From assembly GCA_036971475.1 (NCBI GenBank), contig JBAIZL010000002.1, forward strand, positions 230,556,143-230,620,142: a DNA stretch of 64,000 nt. The letters run 5' to 3'. Under the pieces are notes generated by a model. The model was not told the DNA's origin. It made no database searches and was given only the letters and a program-made list of their open reading frames with translations. Numbering within the stretch: position 1 is the stretch's first letter; each line of letters starts with the position of its first letter. Origin of the DNA: Prosapia bicincta (lineage: Eukaryota > Arthropoda > Insecta > Hemiptera > Cercopidae). The position numbers and the translations under genes are program-made. Below, one piece after another: positions 36,201-48,628 of the stretch.

Positions 36201-37673
36201 GGGGCTAGGCTTTAAAATGTTAACAGATCTAGGCAGACAAGGATGTTAATAAAATTATGGTATGAGGGGGTTGATGGGAGAGAAATTAAGACAAGTTTAA
36301 GCAGAGCTTGGAAAAGGAGAATAGGCAGGCACCACCAGGATGTGTAACATATTTTTATGTAGAGAAGATAAATTATATTATTTTTCTAATGTATATACAT
36401 ATATAATACATATATCAATTTGAATTTCAGAGACTTCTAGTATATTTATACTTACATATATTCTCCTTGCACCAGAGAAACTATATAATAATATATTTAT
36501 ATAAAGTCAGGTCAGGCCAGATTTTCCATTTTATATTTGTATATTGATCAAACTCATGGGAACTGTGTCTGACTTGATCGAACATACATTACAGAGCTGT
36601 AAGAATATTCCAAATATAATCTATGGGGTTTCATTAGTGTTTATCATTATTTAAAATGATAACTTTTGTTACAGGTATAATATCACAGTACTTTATAGTG
36701 TGTCACTAAATGTATTGTGAAATTTGATTATGCTCCAAAAATGTCTACCACATTATTTGTAAGCTTTTTAGTTTTCAAAGTTTTACTAAGTCATTAAGGC
36801 TTTCTAAACTGAATATCTAAATCGCTTTTTATGTATGTTCTGCTTTCTTTTTCTAAAAATATAAAAGAATAGTAAATAGCTAATATTGTTTATGTTTCTC
36901 AGCCTAAGTTATGGGCTCTCATACTGGTCCTTTCAGGATTATTTATCCTAATCACTTTTTTGTAATAAAATATCAAACTGTGATGGAGAAGGGCAGTTTG
37001 TTCTAAGTTAATATGACCACAGTATGGTCTATTAGTATTATTACTGCTCGTACTACTGCTCTTTTATGATTTCTAAAGATATTCTAATTTATTAATCTAA
37101 AATATTACCTCCAGAGCATAAAAACAATAAAAAATAGATATGGGACTAGTCTAATTACAATAACTGTATTATAATTTGTTTTTATTTTAATAAAACCTAT
37201 ATAATTAATAGTTAACAGAAATGATTTATTGTTGTTATTATTATGTACCATTGTTGTGCTAATTTTCATGTGACTGGCACAAATGCCATTTTAAAATTTC
37301 ATTACTAATTACTTCATACAATTTGCAGGGTAGTTTAACAGCAGTAACACAGCGAGCTCCTGTCATCGCTGGAAATTTTGCAGTTTGGGGAGGTATGTTT
37401 TCAACAATCGACTGTACGCTTGTACATTTCAGGAAAAAAGAAGATCCATGGAATTCTATAATTAGTGGTGCTGCTACAGGTGGTATACTAGCAGCTCGTA
37501 ATGGTCTACCAGCAATGGCAGGTAGTGCCGTCATTGGTGGTGTGTTATTAGCATTAATAGAAGGCATTGGTATATTGTTAACCAGGTTACAAGCAGAACA
37601 GTTTCAGCCAGCACAACCTCCTATATTAGAAGATCCATCACAGCTAGGTCCCTCAAGACCAGGGTACCAATAA
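33245..37673 (+). CDS. Tim17: TIM17 mitochondrial import inner membrane translocase subunit (2 coding exons)
   Basis: Exon 1 (33245-33391, 49 codons) begins [20 protein letters not shown] and ends ...SGYSRRFQ at donor CAG|GTTAGA. Exon 2 (37329-37673) starts after acceptor TTTGCAG, in phase 0, with [11 protein letters not shown] and ends [12 protein letters not shown] plus TAA: 163 residues, close to the usual 165-172. Tim17 is a core subunit of the TIM23 complex, which moves presequence proteins across or into the mitochondrial inner membrane. Visible family features: the acidic N-terminus with D16/D17 in IVDDCGG, glycine-rich TM segments ([50 protein letters not shown]), and Cys9 and Cys78 in the places of the conserved disulfide pair. 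The ATG lacks an upstream in-frame extension; an acceptor-like tract just before it (atcttttag, 33220s) suggests a separate 5' UTR exon. The 3.9-kb intron carries transposon pieces. Confidence 0.97.
33892..33956. mobile_element. Solo end of a Tigger-like element
   Basis: The sequence accgcgtaacttgggcattg...tagcgtaagtcgaggtattactgta resembles the right end of the Tigger element at 47382-48429 (cgcgtaagtacggggtattactgta) and the inverted form of its left end. The partner end was not found nearby. It lies in the Tim17 intron. Confidence 0.5.
34578..35104. mobile_element. Possible piggyBac-like element end
   Basis: A TTAA (34578-34581) is followed by CACATTGAATCCTATGCCCG and then internal related motifs 'cccgagtatag' and 'cccatgtatagctcagg', as in piggyBac-type termini with TTAA targets. 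The following 500 bp include a short acidic-Ser segment ([12 protein letters not shown]) but no transposase. The far end is not visible; the pogo-type MITE begins at 35107. Family assignment is tentative. Confidence 0.35.
35107..35973. mobile_element. Tigger-like MITE, copy 2, inside the Tim17 intron
   Basis: 867 bp bounded by inverted CAGTAAACTCCCGATTATCC ends and TA on both sides (35105-35106, 35974-35975). It is the reverse-oriented relative of the 6955-8122 element and carries only one copy of the ~280-bp internal unit (about 35515-35770), so it shows the unduplicated structure. No intact transposase. Confidence 0.85.
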
Positions 37674-37692
37674 AAATAGTTAATTTGGACTG

Positions 37693-37698
37693 AATAAA
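37693..37698 (+). terminator. Polyadenylation signal of Tim17
   Basis: AATAAA 20 bp after the Tim17 stop codon. A second AATAAA-type hexamer lies further downstream near 38254. Confidence 0.6.
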
Positions 37699-37699
37699 T

Positions 37700-39497
37700 C
37701 TTTAAATTATTGAAAGTTAACAAAAATTCTTTGGTTGTCATAAGTAATTAGAATATTTTATACTTCAAATTCAAATTATATTGATTTTCTTGCTCGTTAG
37801 TTATTACACGTAGATGCTTTTGTCTTAATTTGATTAGTGTAAAAAGTCAGATATTTTTTTCTAGACAAGTTCCTGTATTATTTTATAGAAAAATGTCTTA
37901 AATAACTAAAATTTTAGATTCCACTTAGATAATTTATTTTTAAGTTTTCGAAAGAACATACAATATGATGAATATATTATTCTTTGAGCGAAACTATATA
38001 AAGAATAATGACCCATTATTATTGTACTGCCTCTATGATGTTCGAAGCCAATTTTCATTACATGGTATCATAAAGGCATCGTGGATATTCGAATTTGGTA
38101 CAAACTTTTGAACATGACTGTTATCACTGGAGATGTATTGTATTTCAAATAATTAAAATTTTGTTAGTAAAGTTTTTACAATTTTTATTGCAACCTTCTA
38201 AAACATATATTTAGTGTAATAACTTGAAGCTAATGTAGCATAATTTTTATTGAAATAAAACTTCTCAACAAAAATACAAGTTTAATATACAACGTAAAAC
38301 TATTGAATAAAACTGATGTGTCTACTCCCTTTATATACATAATGTGAAAAAAAGATGTGATTTTTTATTGTCTTTCATTTTGGTTGCTTTGCCTTGCCGC
38401 TTCATCTCGTAGTTGTTGAAGGAAAAAGAATATCCATTGCAGAAGCCCGTAGCTCTTGAAGATTCCCTCAACAAACTTCATCGATTTTTAACAAGCAGAA
38501 TAAGTGCACAGTTTTTCTAAAAAAGTCACAGATGCCGTATTCACCACATTAAGTAATCGCCCAAACCCAAGGCAGTCAAACAGTATACCATATTGTGAAT
38601 GATTACTTTGCCTGAATCAAGAATACTTTTTCAAGTCTATATGTGTTGCTGGCCGCTCCAGTCTCTCAATATATTTTATTCCCAGCATCGCTGGCTGCTC
38701 TAACCTCTGAATATGTTTAATTTCCATCGTCGAAGTACTACACAACCTCGAAATATTCATTTACAGAATATTTTGGAATAAGTTCTAATTGATGAGTGAT
38801 GAAATAACATTTAATATGTATTGATTAAAAGTATAATATTTAATTTAATAATTAAAAAATCATGTTATTGCAATTATATGTAAACTATGGTACTTCTAAA
38901 GTTAAAAGTACGTATCTCAATTTCCTTTGCAGGTACAAGATTTTAGCTAATAATATTTTATAGAACACGTCCCCTGTTAATTACACCCTCTCCCCACAAG
39001 TTATGCACCTTCTTGAAGGGCAACAGCATCAGTTTTGGTCATCTCCAAGGTGCTTTCACTAACAATCAAAAGTCAATATTTATTATACTTTTAGTTCATA
39101 CTCAACCCCCTATAGATGCTGGACTATCGTATGTATTATCTAAGCTGCAATAGCACTCTATTCTAGAAATGTTCTCTGGTAATATTTTGTATTATACATG
39201 TAAATGTTCCCTACATATGGAAATTTTCAAATAAAATGTCTTTAGTGAATTTAATCTTTAAAGTATTCAGATTGCCTGAAAAAAAAGAAATTGTAATAGT
39301 TTCATGATACCATTTAGAATCAAACTTTATAAGTCCTTGAAATAATCTGTATAGAAACTGTTACCTCATTGATAATGCACACACTTTCTGGCAACATATG
39401 GTCACAAATTGGTTTACCAAAAGCTCTGCATTAGTGCTAGTTTGTTGGTAGGTGAAACAAAGAGATCACACAGATTACTATGGAAACAAATCTGAAA
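37700..39497. other. Tim17 3' flank and intergenic DNA
   Basis: No coding exon seen. A short imperfect ~48-bp direct repeat (gctggccgctccagtctctc / gctggctgctctaacctctg) lies near 38650-38740. May include an extended 3' UTR. Confidence 0.4.
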
Positions 39498-39499
39498 TA

Positions 39500-40207
39500 C
39501 AGTAAAACCTCATATCCAGATCAATTTGGCAACAGCCTGAACCGGATATGGGAGGGGTTGTATAATGATGTACGTTTGTATTACATAATCACAGGCATTC
39601 CAATTGGAAGTAGATGTATGATTGTTTCGAGTAAATAAGTTAACTCTTATTGAAAATTGTAATTATATTTTAATAGCAATATAGAACTGTAAGTACAATT
39701 TAGTTACATGCCTCTATGTACAGTTCATTAACCCATTGAGGTTTACGTGCTAGGTCAGCCGGTCACCACAATTTATTAGTAGCGGGTATAAAGACCAGCA
39801 CAGGTAATCATTGTTTGATTGGTTTGTTTGCTTCAAGAGAGTTTATTTTCTGATTAATCACCCATAAGACTAGGCTTTTGTGCTTTCTGAGTGATATTCA
39901 TCGGCTCTTGAAACTTATGCATAAATAAAGATATTTATAGCCCATTGACCTTCTGCCAGGCATCTCAACATAACTTACACAAACACTCAAAACTGATTAA
40001 GTTGGGTAATACACCAATCTGTTGAACACTAGTGAACTGAACGATACAAAGACTCAAACACAACTTGCTGAATCGGGAAAGAACCAAGAGCCGACTGCTG
40101 GCGCCAGAGACTGGTTCAACAGCAAGACACCTTGCAGAATAAGATGTTTACTTTATTTTCATATTACATCAGGGTATCGGAGGTTCCTGACATGAGAGGT
40201 CTTACTG
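39500..40207. mobile_element. Tigger/pogo-like MITE (708 bp)
   Basis: Left terminus CAGTAAAACCTCATATCCAG; the right terminus inverted reads CAGTAAGACCTCTCATGTCA. TA flanks both ends (39498-39499, 40208-40209). The phrase 'gaaccggatatgggaggg' near the left end is typical of the TIR-proximal duplications of this group. No transposase. Confidence 0.7.
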
Positions 40208-41324
40208 TACTATTGTTTAAACATGGGATACTTGGCACTGTTAATGTAGGTTGTTATGATGGCCTTACAGTAATATGTTATTTTAGATCTTTATAGATAA
40301 AGTGTTTTTAGAAGTGTTTGTCAGGTATGACAAAACGTTTGACTATAGTGCTATAAGTTAAGGATAATCCTTACTGATAAATAAAATGCACAGCAAATAA
40401 TATTTGTTCAATTTCAAATCATTAGTGAACATAAACCATAAATGGTTGGTTATGTAAATTTGCAAAACCTGGTGGTAAAAATCATCAAGAGTATTAGTGT
40501 TCTTTCCAGTATAGGACAGGTAGGTATTCTTGATAAAAGGTTTTGAATTGATCATTGAAAATTTATGTACATTACCATAAGTCTTCTCAGTTGGTTTTCT
40601 TCATGAATCAATAGAGATGTCAAACAAAACATGAGGAGTCTTAAGAGATTTTTATAAAGAAATGGTTGATACTTTGTATCAGGCAGGATTGACCGTGTGA
40701 GGGCTAAACAGATCTGCAGATTAACAGGTCCACAGCTTCTCATCTTCCAGTAGATGCTGCTAAATGTGTCAGATATTTACCAGATATAAATCTAATTCTG
40801 ATTTAACACCTCTCAAATAAGATGTCCTAAGCCACTGGGTATTATTCAATCCTATCAAAAATGGCTCTTTCCTCTAGTTCTTAGTGTCTTATAATTTTAA
40901 ACCATACATTTGTACTAGCCAACCATTATCCTAGCATTATGGCAGAAAACACAAGATATATTCATGGATCATTTTAGATCACTTCCCCTAGGACTTTGGT
41001 TCCATAGCTTAACTAGATGTACATCAGTCATGTTGTAAGGATGCACAATCTTTGAAACCCATGCACAACCAAAGCATTACATATCGGAGTTATCAAGCTC
41101 CCAATGTATACACAAAATGCCTATGTGAAAATATATGTGTACGTGTGTGAAAATAGTGTTGTTAATTGGCATAAATGTTAGTATATAGGTGTAAATTTAA
41201 CTCTGTAACTGGTATGTGTTGAAGAAGTAGTTTTGTTTTCAATTGGGGTATCGAGTCTTAGTAGGTATAGTACGGACCACAAAAACCGTGCACTTTGCCT
41301 GGAAAGTTTAAACAAGATTTTTTG

Positions 41325-41599
41325 TGTACTACTATTTCTGAAAACATGTTACACATTCACATTTTTTTATATGCATCAACAGCTTCTGCATCCGTTATGT
41401 CTATAGATATTTCAAGATTGTTATTTCATACCGAAGCTAATTTATCATCGAACTATCTAATATAGCCCGTCTCCTACAAGTCAGTGTTTTGAGAGTCCTT
41501 ATTCTGTTTGTAGAACAGTATTTATACTGAGCCTTTACCTCTCATCTAGCTTAGTATGATCTCTCAAGGCCAAGTGGACGGTTACATGGTCTGCACGTA
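41325..41599. repeat. Dispersed ~300-bp repeat, copy 2, interrupted by mariner
   Basis: Homologous to 21165-21480 (tactatttctgaaaacatgt, atcaacagcttctgcatccg, ttgttatttcataccgaagc, tgttttgagagtcc, tgatctctcaaggccaag). The mariner element sits at its 3' side; the short stretch after 42857 (tgcagtatttagcttc) may be the continuation. Confidence 0.7.
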
Positions 41600-42855
41600 C
41601 GAGGTCTGTTCAAAAAATACGTGGACTGTTTGAATTTCGCGGCTGAAGTTAGTTTCAGGAGAATCTGCTTAGTGTCGCTAGGTTCGTATAAATCAGTTGA
41701 TTAAAACGCGGTATTTCAGTCGCAGATATCTTCATTTCTTGAAGACTTACACGCAGTTTAGTAAAGAGTTTTTTTTCGTTTGTCGGATTGTAAAATGGAC
41801 AGCCTGAAGGAACAACGAATTGCTCTGAAATTTTTTGTAAAACTAGGGAAATCTGCAACAGAAACATTTGCCATGCTTAACACGGCCTATGGCGCATGAA
41901 CGTTTCAAGGGTGGCCGACAGTCTATTGATGACGATGAGCGTCTGGACGCCCTTTAACGTCAACTGACGACCAACACGTTGACAAAATCAACACCCTGGT
42001 GCGCGAAAATCGATGTCTGACCATTAGGTAGCTTTCCGAAGAGTGTGGAATATCAGTTGGATCTTGTTACGAGATTTTGACCAAAAAATTGAAAATGCAC
42101 CGCGTCGCTGCAAAATTTGTGCCACGCCTGATGACTGACAACCAAAAAGCCAATCGCGTCCGGGTTTGTCGGGAACTGCTCAAATGAAGATGAGAACTTT
42201 TTGTCAAGAATTATACCTGGTGATGAATCATGGGTGTATTGTTACGACATTGAAACGAGGGTCCAATCATCCCAATGGGTGAGTCAAATGTCCCCAAGAT
42301 CCAAAAAAGCTCGCCAAGGTCGGTCGAATGTGAAGGTGATGCTAACAGTTTTTTTTATGCTAAGGGTGTTGTTCACTACGAGTACCTCCCTGAAGGCTCT
42401 ACAGTCAACCAGATGACCTAGATTGAAGTACTGAAACTTCTGAGGGACGCCGTCTGATGCAAAAGGCCAGAACTGTGGAGAAGTGATAACTGGTATTTCC
42501 ATCACGACAACGCTTCAGCTCACTCAGCACTCAGAAATCGTGAGTTTTTGGCCAAACACTCGATCACTGTTCTTCCCCCCCCCCCCTACTCACCTGACCT
42601 TGCTCCTTGTGACTTTGTCTTATTCCCAAAACTCAAAAAACCCTTCAAAGGAAGATTTGAAAAGATTTCTGAGATTAAGGCAAATGCGACGAAGCAGCTG
42701 AACGCCATCACAAAAGAAGCGTACCAGGACTGTTTTGACAAGTGGAAACACCGTTGGGATAAGTGTGTGCGTTGGGGAGGAGAGTACTTTGAAGGAGACA
42801 CCAAGCGGATTCTCCTGAAACTAACTTGAGCCGCGTATTTTTTGATCAGACCTCG
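41600..42855 (+). mobile_element. Full-length mariner element, broken transposase
   Basis: Termini CGAGGTCTGTTCAAAAAATA and (inverted) CGAGGTCTGATCAAAAAATA, flanked by TA at 41598-41599 and 42856-42857; 1256 bp, usual for mariner. Transposase pieces in order on +: DSLKEQRIALKFFVKLGKSA (from ATG 41795), then DDDERLDA-like linker and KINTLVRENRCLT, SVGSCYEILTKKLKMHRVAA, GDESWVYCYDIETRVQSSQW (first D), HHDNASAHSAL (second D), PPYSPDLAPCDF (third D, DD34D type) and EGDTKRILLKLT. Frameshifts, a stop after MLNTAYGA and small deletions inactivate it. It inserted into a dispersed repeat. Confidence 0.9.
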
Positions 42856-42857
42856 TA

Positions 42858-44320
42858 TGCAGTATTTAGCTTCCTTGCAGGTAAAAAACATAAACGCTAA
42901 TTATATCAAGGTTTGTATTTTTAAAAGTTGTTAATTGAAAATTCAGTCCAAGATGTTCAAATTTGCTTGCTGATTAAAAATATCAGGAGTAAGATACTCC
43001 ACAATACAGTATATTGGCTTAAGTTGGTGTTTAAATTGTAGTAAAGCAGTTTATTATTAAACATTATTCTTGTGCTTAGAGAGATATTTTGAGATATAAA
43101 CTTGGTCTTCAAATGTTTCTATATTGAATTTGCTGTTGGAATTAAGAGTTATAGCTCCTTAAAATGAAGCTTTCCTCCTGCACATTTACCTTGTGGAACA
43201 TTACTTATACGTGATTGAAGCACCTGTAAACCTTTCATTAGAAAATGTTTTATTAAGTGAATTCAGTAATATTTTTAAGTGATACATGAACAAAGTTTAA
43301 ATGATGATTTACTTTAAGTTTTGCTGAGTGGTACAGAAGTAACTGAGTTTTATTTGAGGAAAAACAATCACTAGAAATGTCATACATAAGTAATATAAAA
43401 TACAATACAACCGGATAACAGTTTGTAAGATGGTAGAGATACAATAATTTTAGAGTGGGTTATGTTGTAAAATAAGGATAAGTCAAGAAACTATCCAAGA
43501 CCAATGGACAACTTTTGAGAAAATTAACTTTAAAGTAGTGGAGCTGTAATTATTTCTGGTGAACAGATTTTCATTTCATTTTTAATTAAGCTGTAAGATA
43601 TAAAATTTAAAAAGTATATAACATACAAAACCAGATTAAAAATAACTTTTGTAAACTTTAAAATAATATTTTAACATGGACTTGATTCAATTCAGATTCA
43701 AAAAATACTTTTGAAAACTAAACTGCCATTTATTATTTTTATTTTGGAACTATTTACGTTGTTCACTTTTCTTCTAAAAAATATAGCATTTTTATTTTGT
43801 CATTCTATTATTAAAAAGTGATATGACCAGGGCCACTTTTCTACTTAATACTTCATATTAACTAACTGTCTTCATGTTATGTAAGTGTCTAAAAAACACT
43901 TCTGAATTGATGTAATCATATTTGTTTCTTGTTAAAATTTTGTTCAATTTAACACAAATACTTTAACGAAAATTTAGCAATTAACCATCAAACTTAAGTA
44001 GTAGAAATAGTGTAGATTGTCCCATTCATATTCTTCTCTGTGCAGGGATGTTGATTGTTACCTTTATAATCACTCAAGGAAATAATATTTTTTAACATCT
44101 TCATTTATATATATAAGTAATGTTTGGCATTTGAAGAAATTAGAGAAAACTGAAATTTTTAAGAATAGTTAATATCCATGGACCTAAAAATGATGCAATA
44201 TTGTTATCATGATCCTTATGTTCAAAAAATTGGTATTTAAAAGTTTTGTTGTAACTTTTAAAAATGTTTTTTGCATGGGAGACCTAAAATAAAATTAATA
44301 AAAATTCTATTTACAATAAA
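42858..44320. other. AT-rich intergenic DNA, no gene seen
   Basis: No exon, repeat family member or transposon end recognised between the mariner and the 3' end of the minus-strand gene. Confidence 0.4.
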
Positions 44321-44328
44321 ATTTTATT

Positions 44329-46277
44329 TCAAGGTTCAACTTCATCACTTCTTTCAGGAATTTTTTGTTCTGTGTCATTTACAAAAGTCCTTTTAATGGA
44401 ATAAGATTTTCCACTTCCTTCTAACGCTTTATTGTCAGAATCATAATGATCAGAATTATTTTGATTATTTATATTTAAGTGAATACTAATTTTGTGTTTC
44501 TGAGCATTATTATCACCAGTAATAATTTGAACATTTGTTTTGAAATTATGGTCAAACTTTGTTGAAACTTCTAGAGTTTTAGTCTTAGAGTCATCTATGG
44601 TAAGCAATTGGACCAGTTCTTCCATTGATCTAGCTCCTGTTAAACTAGCAGTTGTAGTTCCAATGCTGTCTTTTTCAATAGATTTAAAAACTTCTCCTGG
44701 GTAAATGTTTTGTGGTTCTGATATTTCAATCTGAGTCACATTTTCAATTTCCGCCAATACTTCGAAATTAGAGGTATTATTTTCTGGTTCTTGAATCATG
44801 ATTATTTCTTCTTCCATCTTTTCTGGTTTAACAAAATTGTCAAGACAGATTATTGAAGTTTTTTGACACATTACTGTAGTAATTTCTGCATTAATAGGCT
44901 CATCTGAGGGTTCTATGCAAGGTTCAGTAGTTGATAAAAACGGGCTTTCAGTTGTCTTGTGATTTTTCTGTTTAGTTGTTGTTTCACAATTTGTTAGTTC
45001 AGTTATTGTTTCACTTGGTGATATACAAACTGTAGTATCTGTAGTTGGATGTTGATGTCTTTTGTCCTGTACAAATACAAATAATGGATCATTTGTCCCT
45101 GCGATGTTTTTGTCACTACTGGCTTGTAAAAACATCTTTTCATTTTGCACTATTTTGACATTATGTTCACTTATACTTTTATCAACGTCGCTGTGTAGTG
45201 TATTGATTTCATGTAAAAATCCGTTTGTTTCATTTTGTTCAAACTTTCCATTTTGTGGTTTTGTTGGTAATTTGATCAATGGAAGTTGGTATTCATTTTT
45301 TTTTAAAGATCCAAAATGGTTTTTGAAATAATTATCCGAGCTATTTATTTCATTGTAACTGATATTTAATCTGATTTGTGCATTGTCTTTGGAAATTATA
45401 GTGTGATTTTGTATTTTATGTTTTTTATAATAGTCTTTTGAATTTTTTGCTGCTTCAGTAGTATTTTTATACATATATGAGTATTTCTCCCAATCTAATT
45501 GCTGCAAATGTTTGGAAGCAACTGTTGAAATTTCTGGATTAATTGTAGTATCTTCTACATGTATCTCCATAAATTGTTTAACCACACTTGATAATTTTTC
45601 AGTTTTAGTTGAAATTTCATTGTCCAATAATATTTCAAGATCTGTAGGGTTAATTTCGGGCTTTTTAAATACCATAATTCTTTCTTCATCAAAAGAATGT
45701 GGTTCATCCAATTTGTCGAGACAGACTATTGAAGTTTTGTGACAATGAACTGTAGTCGTTTCTGGGAGTGAAAAATTATTTTCTAAATCTATACAAGGTT
45801 CAGTAGATGTCACAGAAGACTCTTCTGTTGGAGCATTAGTTGGTTTCTTAATTTCAGTTGTTGAAATACAATTTGTTGTAATATTATCTGATTCATTTGA
45901 ATCATCATCTAGAAGGACATACACTGGTTTTTTAAACAGTTTTACTTTTGTACCTGTATGAAAGTTATTTGGTATAAACCTGACATAATTTTTATCAACA
46001 CTTTTAACAATTACATTGTTTGGTGTATTGTTTGTGTTTCCTGACATTAACAGACTTGTATTTATTTCAGAAACCATTTTTACTTTTGTTGTTGGATTAA
46101 CTGATCTTAAATGAGCATTTTTCTTAAACATTGAGGATTTAATTTCATCCGTAGAATTAGAATGAACTAAAACTGTAATATTTTTTCTTGCACCTGTCGA
46201 ATTTTTTGAAATTATATGTTTCTCATCTTTGTCATTCAGTGTAGCATTTGCATAATTATATTCTTGAAAATTTATTT
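44329..46277 (-). CDS. Terminal coding exon of an unknown Asn/Thr/Glu-rich protein with internal duplication
   Basis: An open minus-strand frame runs from an acceptor (TTCATATTGTTTCAG, exon starting at 46277) to TGA at 44329-44331: about 648 residues, of which 600 follow the first Met (46131). An AATAAA overlaps the area just after the stop. No domain recognised. Counting from that Met, residues about 83-275 and 378-570 are homologous: both contain TTEPCI, an acidic linker, HKTSI/QKTSI plus VCLD/ICLD, an EE-I-M block, a PE-N block, and later an NAQ-x-LNI-like block. There are many N-x-S/T sequons (NIT, NTT, NIS, NSS, NVT, NDT; NAT, NST upstream) and few Cys, fitting a secreted or extracellular low-complexity protein; this is inference. 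The frame upstream of the Met stays open and rich in sequons, supporting splicing. Confidence 0.75.
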
Positions 46278-46555
46278 CTGAAACAATATGAAGATTATTA
46301 ATGAAATTATTCTAGAAAATTTTAAAAGTTTAATCAGTTAACTTTAAAAAAATATATATTTCTGTACTTGAACTAAAACATTTATTCAAAATGATGTTTT
46401 AGTTTTAATTGGATTCCATATTAAGAAACTATTGCAGTTTTAAAAGTTAATTAATTAAATACACTTTTTGTTGATAACTATTTTTAATGTGATGTAGAGA
46501 TTTATTGAGTTCTTTTTATAGATAGGCAAAAAAACACTACTTACTGATATTTTTC

Positions 46556-47380
46556 AGCAGACACGTTTTACACTAGATCTGTGCATTGTTCAATGGGTCA
46601 TGGACAAGATTGTTGCTCAGGTGTGTTGTATTATTGTGATTCTATGGTGTTTTGAGGTGTGTCAATGTTCATAGAATAGTTTTGTTGTTTAGAATGTGTT
46701 GTGGATGGTTTTTGTGGTGTTTGTGTATTTTGAAGTTTCCTGTTGTGTTTAGTTTATTGCTTTTTTTGATGAAATAAAGAACTTTTAGATTTATATCAAT
46801 GTTGGCCTGTGTGTGTTCTCTATATGAATAGCAAAATATGATTTGGGTTAAGAATTTTGTATGTGTGCCTTCTATCATATGGTAAAGTTTCTTCCTGTTT
46901 GACATATGTAGAAGTTAGGGCAGTCGTTACGTGATCTTGTATTCTTCTGCCCTGTTGTGTTTGTTCTAGAATGTTTTTATGTTGTATGGGTGTTTTTTTT
47001 ATTATGTTAGATGTTTTAAAAGCAACTTTGTATTTAGCTTATGGAATGAAGAAGCTATTTTTGTGATGTGTTGTCATGATATGTTAGTTATGTATTTAGG
47101 TTGTGTATTATTGTTGTTTTTGTTCTGTGTGTAGTGAATTTTGTTTTTTTTTTTACTTATTGTCTATCAGGGTCTATTTTGTCCATATTTCAGAGTCTTA
47201 TTGTATCCGTTTCTATTAGCTATGTATTTTATTGTCCTGATGTTTATTCTATCTTCGTTATTCATGGTTATGTGGGTTAATCTCTGTGTCATGGGGTGGA
47301 AGGGAATTTCATTGTGTTGTATGGGGTGGTTGGAAGTGTTCTGTATAACTCTGCCAGTGGTAATGGTGGGCTTTTTGTAT
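46556..47380 (-). pseudogene. Penelope-like element fragment: RT tail, GIY-YIG, 3' end
   Basis: Read on the minus strand from 47380: KKPTITTGRVIQNTSNHPIQ and HPMTQRLTHITMNN (the conserved 'NHP.QHK.A....M..RL' block after PLE RT). The GIY-YIG portion follows (NDCPNFYICQTGRNF, with IENTH as the H..NH part), then KKLYHMIEG, HHKNHPQHILNNKT and the 3' terminal region with a degraded hammerhead-like motif near 46560-46610. Several frameshifts. Cut at its 5' side by the Tigger element. Confidence 0.75.
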
Positions 47381-47381
47381 A

Positions 47382-48429
47382 CAGTAACACCTCGATTTAC
47401 ACTACCCCGTCTTATGCGATTCCCAAGTTACGTGGTTTTAAATCATGGTGTCCGAGAGAAACTGGCCTGTTCTAGAATAAAATGCCTAAAAGAACTTTAT
47501 AACAATTTTGACACGCGTGAAACTGTTATTTTGCCCCCAAACACAACTAGTTTGCTTCAACCGATGGATCAGCAAGTTATCAAAATATTTAGAGCTTATT
47601 ACACAAGAAGATCATTTACTCATTTGCATGAAGCTATTGAGACAGATCAAAAAGCTCTCTTTTGCAGATTTTTGGAAACAATTCAATGTTTTAGATGCTT
47701 TAAGAATCATTGGACAATCTTGGAATGAAATTTCACAAAAAAACATTGAATGCCGTTTGGAAAAAGGTGCGTCTATTGTTTTTTCGCCACAAACTCAAAC
47801 GGAATCAGTGCCTGAGGCAGATGAAATTGGTGACGTGATTGAAGAAGAGTTCGGTTTTGCCAGAGAATTCAATTTAGAAATGGATAATGATGACGTTCAA
47901 GAACTGCTGAACTTACTTAACCTGGAGCTGACAATTAATTGATGAGCTCATAGAAATGCGTGAGCAAGACCTTAAAAACCCAGATTCTTTAGACCCAGTT
48001 GACGTAAAAGATGAAATGACTGTTAGAAACTTGACATAATGCTTTAGTTTAATTGAGTAAGGCTTACAAAATTTGGTAAACATAAACTCCAACAATGAGT
48101 GTATTTCTGCCACAAAACCAAAAAAATTAGTGAGTTACGAGGAAATTCTGCATGAGAAGAAAAAATTTCAATTCATCAAATGAATTCATTAGATTTTATG
48201 AAGTCTTCTAAGTCAAAATAAATTCTTTTTACTTACTTCTTTGTAATATAATTTTTTGTTGTATTATGTATTTAAAATTTTAATACACACACATTTTTCT
48301 TGTAAATTATTAGTTTATTTAGTCTCTGCTCCCAATTAAACCTGATTCCTATGTGATTGTAGTAAAATTATATCCCAACTTACACGAATTAGACTTACAT
48401 TGTTATCGCGTAAGTACGGGGTATTACTG
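47382..48429 (+). mobile_element. Internally deleted Tigger element with transposase DDE C-terminal part
   Basis: CAGTAACACCTCGATTTACA at 47382 and the inverted CAGTAATACCCCGTACTTAC at 48429 are the termini; TA on each side (47380-47381, 48430-48431). The inside frame 47465-48040 has ELYNNFDTRETVILPPNTTS followed by LLQPMDQQVIKIF, the third catalytic Asp region (QPMDQ) of Tigger/jerky-type DDE transposases. Then come YYTRRSF and, after a frameshift, W..I..KTLNAVWKK, LIDELIEMREQDLKNP. The CENP-B HTH and the first DDE residues are deleted. Non-functional. Confidence 0.85.
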
Positions 48430-48431
48430 TA

Positions 48432-48590
48432 TTTTACAGAAAAACTATTGTACATTTTACAACAAACACACGTTTAAAATATTCAGAAATCCCCCCACCA
48501 CAGAGTTATACACCACTTCCATACAACACAAACACACTGTCTTCCACTCCATGATACACAGACTAACCAATATATTTATGTTGTTAAAAT
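48432..48590 (+). pseudogene. Penelope-like element RT-tail fragment, + orientation
   Basis: + strand translation: TFKIFRNPPTTELYTTSIQH, then KHTVFHSMIHRLTNIFM, the same 'TF.IYRKPT..T..HP.QHK...M..RL' block as in the minus-strand fragment at 47.3 kb, with opposite orientation. Begins right after the Tigger end and stops within ~150 bp. Confidence 0.65.
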
Positions 48591-48628
48591 AACATAAAAA
48601 ATTATATTAAAAATTTAGGATGGTTTAC

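Noticed and set aside
37259..37567. 102-residue minus-strand frame opposite Tim17 exon 2
   Set aside because: It is a shadow of the Tim17 coding exon.
45062..45742. Plus-strand frames of 89 and 76 residues
   Set aside because: They lie antisense to the 648-residue exon and show only complement composition.
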